Positions 60,333 to 64,000 of a DNA stretch of 64,000 bases are shown piece after piece (position 1 is the first letter of the stretch; every line of letters begins with the position of its first letter). The translations under genes were made by a program, and so were the position numbers. The DNA comes from JAMXLO01 sp963791495 (GTDB taxonomy: Bacteria; Pseudomonadota; Alphaproteobacteria; Acetobacterales; Acetobacteraceae). The notes under the pieces are model-generated. The model worked only from the letters and a program-made list of their open reading frames with translations, did not search any database and was not told the DNA's origin. The DNA is taken from contig CAWBST010000016.1 in NCBI GenBank assembly GCA_963791495.1, positions 1 to 64,000 on the forward strand, read 5' to 3'.

Positions 60333-61472
60333 ATGCGCCTTGCGGTGCTGAAGGAGCGCCGCGCGTACGAGACGCGCGTTGCGGCCACCCCGGAAACGGT
60401 GAAGCGCCTGATCGGCCTCGGCCTCACTGTCGCGATCGAGGCCGGCGCCGGTGCCGAGGCAGCCATTCCCGATCGTGAGTTCGCCGCCGCTGGCGCGGTG
60501 GTCGCTGCTGATGCCGCCGAAGCCCTCGCGGGTGCGCAGATCGTGTTCGCCGTGCAGATGCCAACCCCCGAGCAGAGGGCGCTGATCCCACGCGGCGGGT
60601 TGCTGGTCTGCATCGCCAACGCCTTCGCTGAACCCGATCTCGTGCCGGGGCTCGCGGAAGCCGGTATCGACTGCGCGGCGATGGAGCTGCTGCCGCGCAT
60701 CACCCGCGCCCAGGCGATGGACGTGCTCTCGAGCCAGGCGAACCTCGCGGGTTATCGCGCCGTGATCGAAGCGGCCGGTGCTTTCCAGCGTGGCTTTCCG
60801 ATGATGATGACTGCCGCCGGAACCGTGCCTCCCGCGCGACTGTTCGTGATCGGCGCCGGGGTGGCTGGGCTGCAGGCGATCGCAACGGCGCGTCGTCTCG
60901 GCGCCATCGTCTCTGCCACCGACGTGCGTCCGGCTGCGAAGGAGGAGATCAAGTCCTTGGGCGGCACCTTCGTGGGTGTGGAGGATGCCGAGACCGCCAG
61001 CCAGACCGGAGCCTATGCCCGCGAGATGAGCGAATCATTCCGTCAGAAACAGGCGGAGCTGATCGCGACCACGATTGCCAAGAACGATCTGGTGATCTGC
61101 ACGGCCCTGGTCATGGGTGGCCGCGCACCGGTCATCGTGACGCAGCCGATGGTCGACTCGATGCGGCCCGGCAGTGTGATCGTCGACATCGCCGCCGACG
61201 CGGGCGGCAATTGTGCTGCAACGGTGCCGGGCGAGCGCATCGTCACGCCGAATGGTGTTACGATCCTGGGCTACCGCAACTGGCCCGGGCGCATTTCGGT
61301 TTCTGCCTCGTCGCTCTATGCGCGCAACCTGCTGACCTTCCTCAGCACGTTCTGGGACAAGGACGCGCAGGCGCCGAACCTGCCCGACAACGACGACATC
61401 GTGAAAGGCGTCATGCTGACCCGCGCCGGCGGCGTTGTGCATCCGCACTTCCTGCCCTCGCAGGCTGCGTAG
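60333..61472 (+). CDS. pntAA: NAD(P) transhydrogenase subunit alpha part 1
   Basis: The 379-residue protein has the alanine dehydrogenase/PntA fold: MRLAVLKERRAYETRVAATP, the NAD-binding loop FVIGAGVAGLQAIATARRLG, ATDVRPAAKEEIKSLGG, and the loop EMSESFRQKQAELIATTIAK. It is the soluble NAD(H)-binding domain dI of proton-translocating transhydrogenase. The ATG at 60333 has a GGAAGGAG site. It is followed by pntAB and pntB, the split arrangement seen in Rhodospirillum. Confidence 0.9.
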   Translation: MRLAVLKERRAYETRVAATPETVKRLIGLGLTVAIEAGAGAEAAIPDREFAAAGAVVAADAAEALAGAQIVFAVQMPTPEQRALIPRGGLLVCIANAFAEPDLVPGLAEAGIDCAAMELLPRITRAQAMDVLSSQANLAGYRAVIEAAGAFQRGFPMMMTAAGTVPPARLFVIGAGVAGLQAIATARRLGAIVSATDVRPAAKEEIKSLGGTFVGVEDAETASQTGAYAREMSESFRQKQAELIATTIAKNDLVICTALVMGGRAPVIVTQPMVDSMRPGSVIVDIAADAGGNCAATVPGERIVTPNGVTILGYRNWPGRISVSASSLYARNLLTFLSTFWDKDAQAPNLPDNDDIVKGVMLTRAGGVVHPHFLPSQAA

Positions 61473-61496
61473 GCATGATCGCACGAGTTGCAATTT

Positions 61497-61589
61497 CCTC
61501 CCCCTCCCCTTGCGGGAGGGGGTCGGGGGGAGGGGGTAGTAGCTCGTCCGCGGTCCCCTCCCGCCCCCCTCCCGCAAGGGGAGGGGGAG
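61497..61589. repeat. Inverted pair of GC-rich palindromes (family B) inside the pnt operon
   Basis: The unit at 61497-61536 (CTCCCCCTCCCCTTGCGGG-type) and its inverted partner at 61554-61589 are the same sequence family as the pair bracketing the DUF559 gene at 55.8/56.2 kb. The spacer is only about 18 bp and holds no gene. It fills the 139-bp gap between pntAA and pntAB and forms a very stable potential stem. Confidence 0.8.
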
Positions 61590-61611
61590 AATCTTATTCG
61601 GAGATCTCTCC

Positions 61612-62007
61612 ATGAATCCCACCCAATTGGCCGATGAAGCAGATCGGCTGGCACAACAGGCCAACGCCCTCGCGGCCCAGGCGCATGCGCTGCTCGCCGG
61701 TACCAGCGGTGTTGTCGTCTCGGAGGTGGAACCGTTCATCTTCCTGCTGGCGATCTTCCTGATGGCGTGCTTCGTCGGCTACTACGTGGTGTGGAACGTC
61801 ACCCCGGCGCTGCATTCGCCGCTGATGTCGGTGACCAACGCGATCTCCTCGGTCATCGTCGTCGGCGCGATGCTGGCGACCGGGCTCGGCACCAGCGGTT
61901 GGGCGACGGGTTTCGGCTTCATCGCCGTCACGCTGGCGAGCGTGAACATCTTCGGCGGCTTCGTGGTGACACAGCGCATGCTGTCGATGTTCAAGCGGCG
62001 GCAATAG
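61612..62007 (+). CDS. pntAB: NAD(P) transhydrogenase subunit alpha part 2
   Basis: The 131-residue protein has a short charged N-terminal helix (MNPTQLADEADRLAQQANAL) followed by four membrane helices (FIFLLAIFLMACFVGYYVVW, SVIVVGAMLATGLGTS and two others) and the conserved NVTPALHSPLMSVTNAISSV motif. It is the small membrane part of domain dII, which forms the proton channel with PntB. It lies downstream of the palindrome pair and 13 bp before pntB. Confidence 0.95.
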   Translation: MNPTQLADEADRLAQQANALAAQAHALLAGTSGVVVSEVEPFIFLLAIFLMACFVGYYVVWNVTPALHSPLMSVTNAISSVIVVGAMLATGLGTSGWATGFGFIAVTLASVNIFGGFVVTQRMLSMFKRRQ

Positions 62008-62020
62008 AGGACGAACGCCG

Positions 62021-63478
62021 ATGTCCGCCAACCTGACAGCGCTTGCCTATCTGATTGCCGCCGTCCTGTTCATCCTGGCGCTGCGTGGCCTGTCGTCGCC
62101 GGTCACGTCACGCCAGGGCAACCTGTTCGGCATGATCGGCATGGCTGTGGCGGTGATCGCCACGCTCGCCCATCACGGCATGGGTGGCCTGGGCTATGGG
62201 CTGATCTTCCTCGGCATCATCATCGGCGGAACGGTCGGCACGTTTGTCGCGCTGCGCATCCAGATGACGGCACTGCCGCAGCTTGTCGCTGCGTTCCATT
62301 CGCTGGTGGGCCTCGCGGCGGTGTTTGTTGCCGCCGCGGCGCTGAACGCGCCCGAGGCGTTCGGCATCGGCACCGTCGGCAATGTCCACATGCAGAGCCT
62401 GATCGAGATGTCGCTCGGGCTGGCGATCGGCGCCATCACCTTTACCGGTTCGCTGATCGCGTTCGCCAAGCTGCAGGCGCTGATGAGCGGGGCGCCGATC
62501 ACCTTCCCCGGCCAGCACAAGCTGAACCTGGGTCTCGGCGTGCTGCTCGTGGTGCTGATCGTGGCGTTCGTCGCTACCGGCAGCCAGATCCTGTTCTGGC
62601 TGATCGCGCTGCTGGCGTTCGGGCTGGGGTTCCTGATCATCATCCCGATCGGCGGCGCCGACATGCCGGTGGTCGTGTCGATGCTCAACTCTTACTCCGG
62701 TTGGGCGGCGGCCGGCATCGGCTTCACCATCCAGAACCTCGCACTGATCATCACCGGTTCGCTGGTGGGCGCTTCCGGCGCCATCCTGTCCTACATCATG
62801 TGCAAGGGAATGAACCGCAGCATCATCAATGTGCTGCTGGGCGGGTTCGGCACGGAGATAGGGCTCGCCACGTCTGCCGCCAACGCGGATCGCACGGTGA
62901 AGAGCGGCAATGCCGAGGATGCGGCGTTCATCATGAAGAACGCGTCGAAGGTGATCGTGGTGCCGGGCTACGGCATGGCGGTGGCGCAGGCGCAGCACGC
63001 GCTGCGTGAGATGGCCGATACGCTGAAGAAGGAGGGGGTGGAGGTGAAGTATGCCATCCACCCGGTCGCTGGCCGGATGCCCGGGCACATGAATGTTCTG
63101 CTGGCCGAGGCCAACGTGCCGTACGACGAGGTGTTCGAACTGGAGGAGATCAACAACGAATTCTCCACCTCCGATGTGGCGTACGTGATCGGCGCCAACG
63201 ACGTCACCAATCCGGCGGCGAAGACCGATCCGCAGTCGGCGATCTACGGCATGCCGATCCTGGATGTCGAGAAGGCGGCGACGGTGCTATTCGTCAAGCG
63301 CTCGATGGCGTCAGGCTATGCGGGCGTGGACAACGTACTGTTCTTCCGGCCGAACACGATGATGCTGTTCGGCGACGCGAAGAAGATGACCGAGGAGATC
63401 GTGCAGGCGCTCGGGTCACTGATCTGGCGCGTGCCGCGTCAGATGAACATCGGCGAATGGTGCCGCTATGAGTGGTAA
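62021..63478 (+). CDS. pntB: NAD(P) transhydrogenase subunit beta
   Basis: The 485-residue protein has nine predicted membrane helices (residues 1-265) with conserved MPVVVSMLNSYSGWAAAGIG, and the soluble NADP-binding domain dIII with VIVVPGYGMAVAQAQHALRE, HPVAGRMPGHMNVLLAEANV, YVIGANDVTNPAAKTDPQSA and KRSMASGYAGVDN. The enzyme uses the proton gradient to reduce NADP+ with NADH. All landmarks are intact, and the stop at 63476-63478 ends the last recognised gene of the window. Confidence 0.95.
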   Translation: MSANLTALAYLIAAVLFILALRGLSSPVTSRQGNLFGMIGMAVAVIATLAHHGMGGLGYGLIFLGIIIGGTVGTFVALRIQMTALPQLVAAFHSLVGLAAVFVAAAALNAPEAFGIGTVGNVHMQSLIEMSLGLAIGAITFTGSLIAFAKLQALMSGAPITFPGQHKLNLGLGVLLVVLIVAFVATGSQILFWLIALLAFGLGFLIIIPIGGADMPVVVSMLNSYSGWAAAGIGFTIQNLALIITGSLVGASGAILSYIMCKGMNRSIINVLLGGFGTEIGLATSAANADRTVKSGNAEDAAFIMKNASKVIVVPGYGMAVAQAQHALREMADTLKKEGVEVKYAIHPVAGRMPGHMNVLLAEANVPYDEVFELEEINNEFSTSDVAYVIGANDVTNPAAKTDPQSAIYGMPILDVEKAATVLFVKRSMASGYAGVDNVLFFRPNTMMLFGDAKKMTEEIVQALGSLIWRVPRQMNIGEWCRYEW

Positions 63479-64000
63479 TCCTTGCGCTCGCACGTGCGAC
63501 GATTCAGTCGCATTCTTCTTGCGCTTCGGCAGCGGCACGGTGTTCATCGCTGTGCCCGAGCCATCGATGGCCGCCGCTCGGCGGGATTGTCGAGCAGCAA
63601 GTCTTCCGCGTCCGGCGCCTTCTCGCGATGAGAGGACGTCCGGCGCGAAGCACTGGCGGGCGAGGCGGCCAACTTGCTGATTCCCGATTATCGTGGCGAG
63701 CGGTTCATAGGTGAACAGCTCCGAGCGACGAGGGTCGTCGATCTCCTCGGCTGTCTCCGCCAGTGGGTCCGCATCTGTGCCCTGGACGCCTGGCACGTCA
63801 GCAATGCGATCACGCAGCAGCGCTCGCCGCGGTATGTCCAAGGTAAAGTTGATGGTCGCCGTCGCTCGCAGGAGCGAACGCTGCCGTCACACCGCATCCT
63901 CCTCAACGCGCTCACCAGCCCGCGCGGCGATGCCGCTGTTGCGCAGCCCGGCCGGATGGAACCGCGAGGCCGACCAACCGGCCATCTCCTCGTAGCTGCG
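63479..64000. other. Unassigned 522-bp stretch at the window end
   Basis: A minus-strand frame (63416-63841, starting MDIPRRALLRDRIADVPGVQ) contains a normal-looking peptide stretch (TYEPLATIIGNQQVGRLARQ), and another minus frame near the window edge reads SYEEMAGWSASRFHPAG. The frames change between these parts, so this may be a broken gene. I do not recognise a family. No ribosome site or repeat is visible. Confidence 0.3.

Noticed and set aside
63416..63841. 141-residue minus-strand frame at the window end as a real gene
   Set aside because: It overlaps the pntB stop region, changes to a nonsense composition in its second half and lacks a ribosome site; kept only as an unassigned stretch.
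1..64000. CRISPR array, rRNA, tRNA or integrase-attachment sites
   Set aside because: No regularly spaced repeats, no rRNA-like stretches, no cloverleaf I could verify by eye and no integrase gene were found.

Overview
The window is a high-GC chromosomal segment of an alphaproteobacterium, most likely an Acetobacterales/Rhodospirillales-type organism. The assignment rests on gene content and order: rpoZ-spoT-acpS-lepB-rnc-era-recO-parC, dapA next to smpB, and a three-gene pntAA-pntAB-pntB transhydrogenase. It is an inference from sequence reading; no search was run. I saw no rRNA, tRNA or CRISPR array.

Layout. 1-2.03 kb: a 1,014-bp direct duplication carrying two identical polysaccharide-export lipoprotein genes. 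2.0-5.5 kb: a scarred zone with a Uma2-like remnant, a DHA2 multidrug exporter, an IS5-family element starting directly behind the exporter stop codon, and a two-ended fragment of an ISAzo13-type transposase. 5.5-8.7 kb: a minus-strand cassette with ATGA overlaps (GT2 glycosyltransferase, GtrA-like flippase, large membrane protein), resembling gtrB-gtrA-gtrC. 9-16 kb: CaiB-type CoA transferase, CinA-type amidase, DUF2252, PgpA, alpha/beta hydrolase and a Slt-type lytic transglycosylase. 15.9-23.9 kb: dapA, smpB, sulfite-oxidase-like protein, glutathione peroxidase, a holin-muramidase fusion, then a minus-strand NYN / uracil-DNA glycosylase / MFS / DUF1203 operon, and folK. 24-35 kb: the conserved core block, with an MFS gene wedged between era and recO. 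35-46.5 kb: LrgA/LrgB, a LuxR-type regulator, an ABC binding protein, a chemoreceptor with PilZ and CZB domains, PPK2, DUF2336 and DUF4139. 46.7-58 kb: cytochrome c/Vgb-propeller fusion, BASS transporter, a gutted FadL porin, hybrid histidine kinase, acyl-CoA ligase, oligopeptidase F, a DUF559 gene bracketed by inverted palindromes, and an ABC1 kinase. 57.6-63.5 kb: SDR, TetR with a divergent MDR oxidoreductase sharing a 22-bp palindromic operator, and pntAA-pntAB-pntB.

Two patterns cut across the window. First, at least four families of short GC-rich palindromes, mostly in inverted pairs, sit at gene borders and inside reading frames (26.7, 31.8, 12.95, 29.2, 55.8/56.2 and 61.5 kb). One family brackets a DUF559 endonuclease-like gene as near-identical inverted copies inside that gene's own reading frame, which makes a DUF559-plus-palindrome element the best candidate here for an under-described mobile system. 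Second, eight otherwise well-conserved genes are each broken by one single-base frameshift, several in G/C runs. The recognised core genes are intact. This is either uncorrected indel error in the assembly or real gene decay, and raw reads would decide it. For these genes I give the full span of the broken gene instead of the longest surviving frame.
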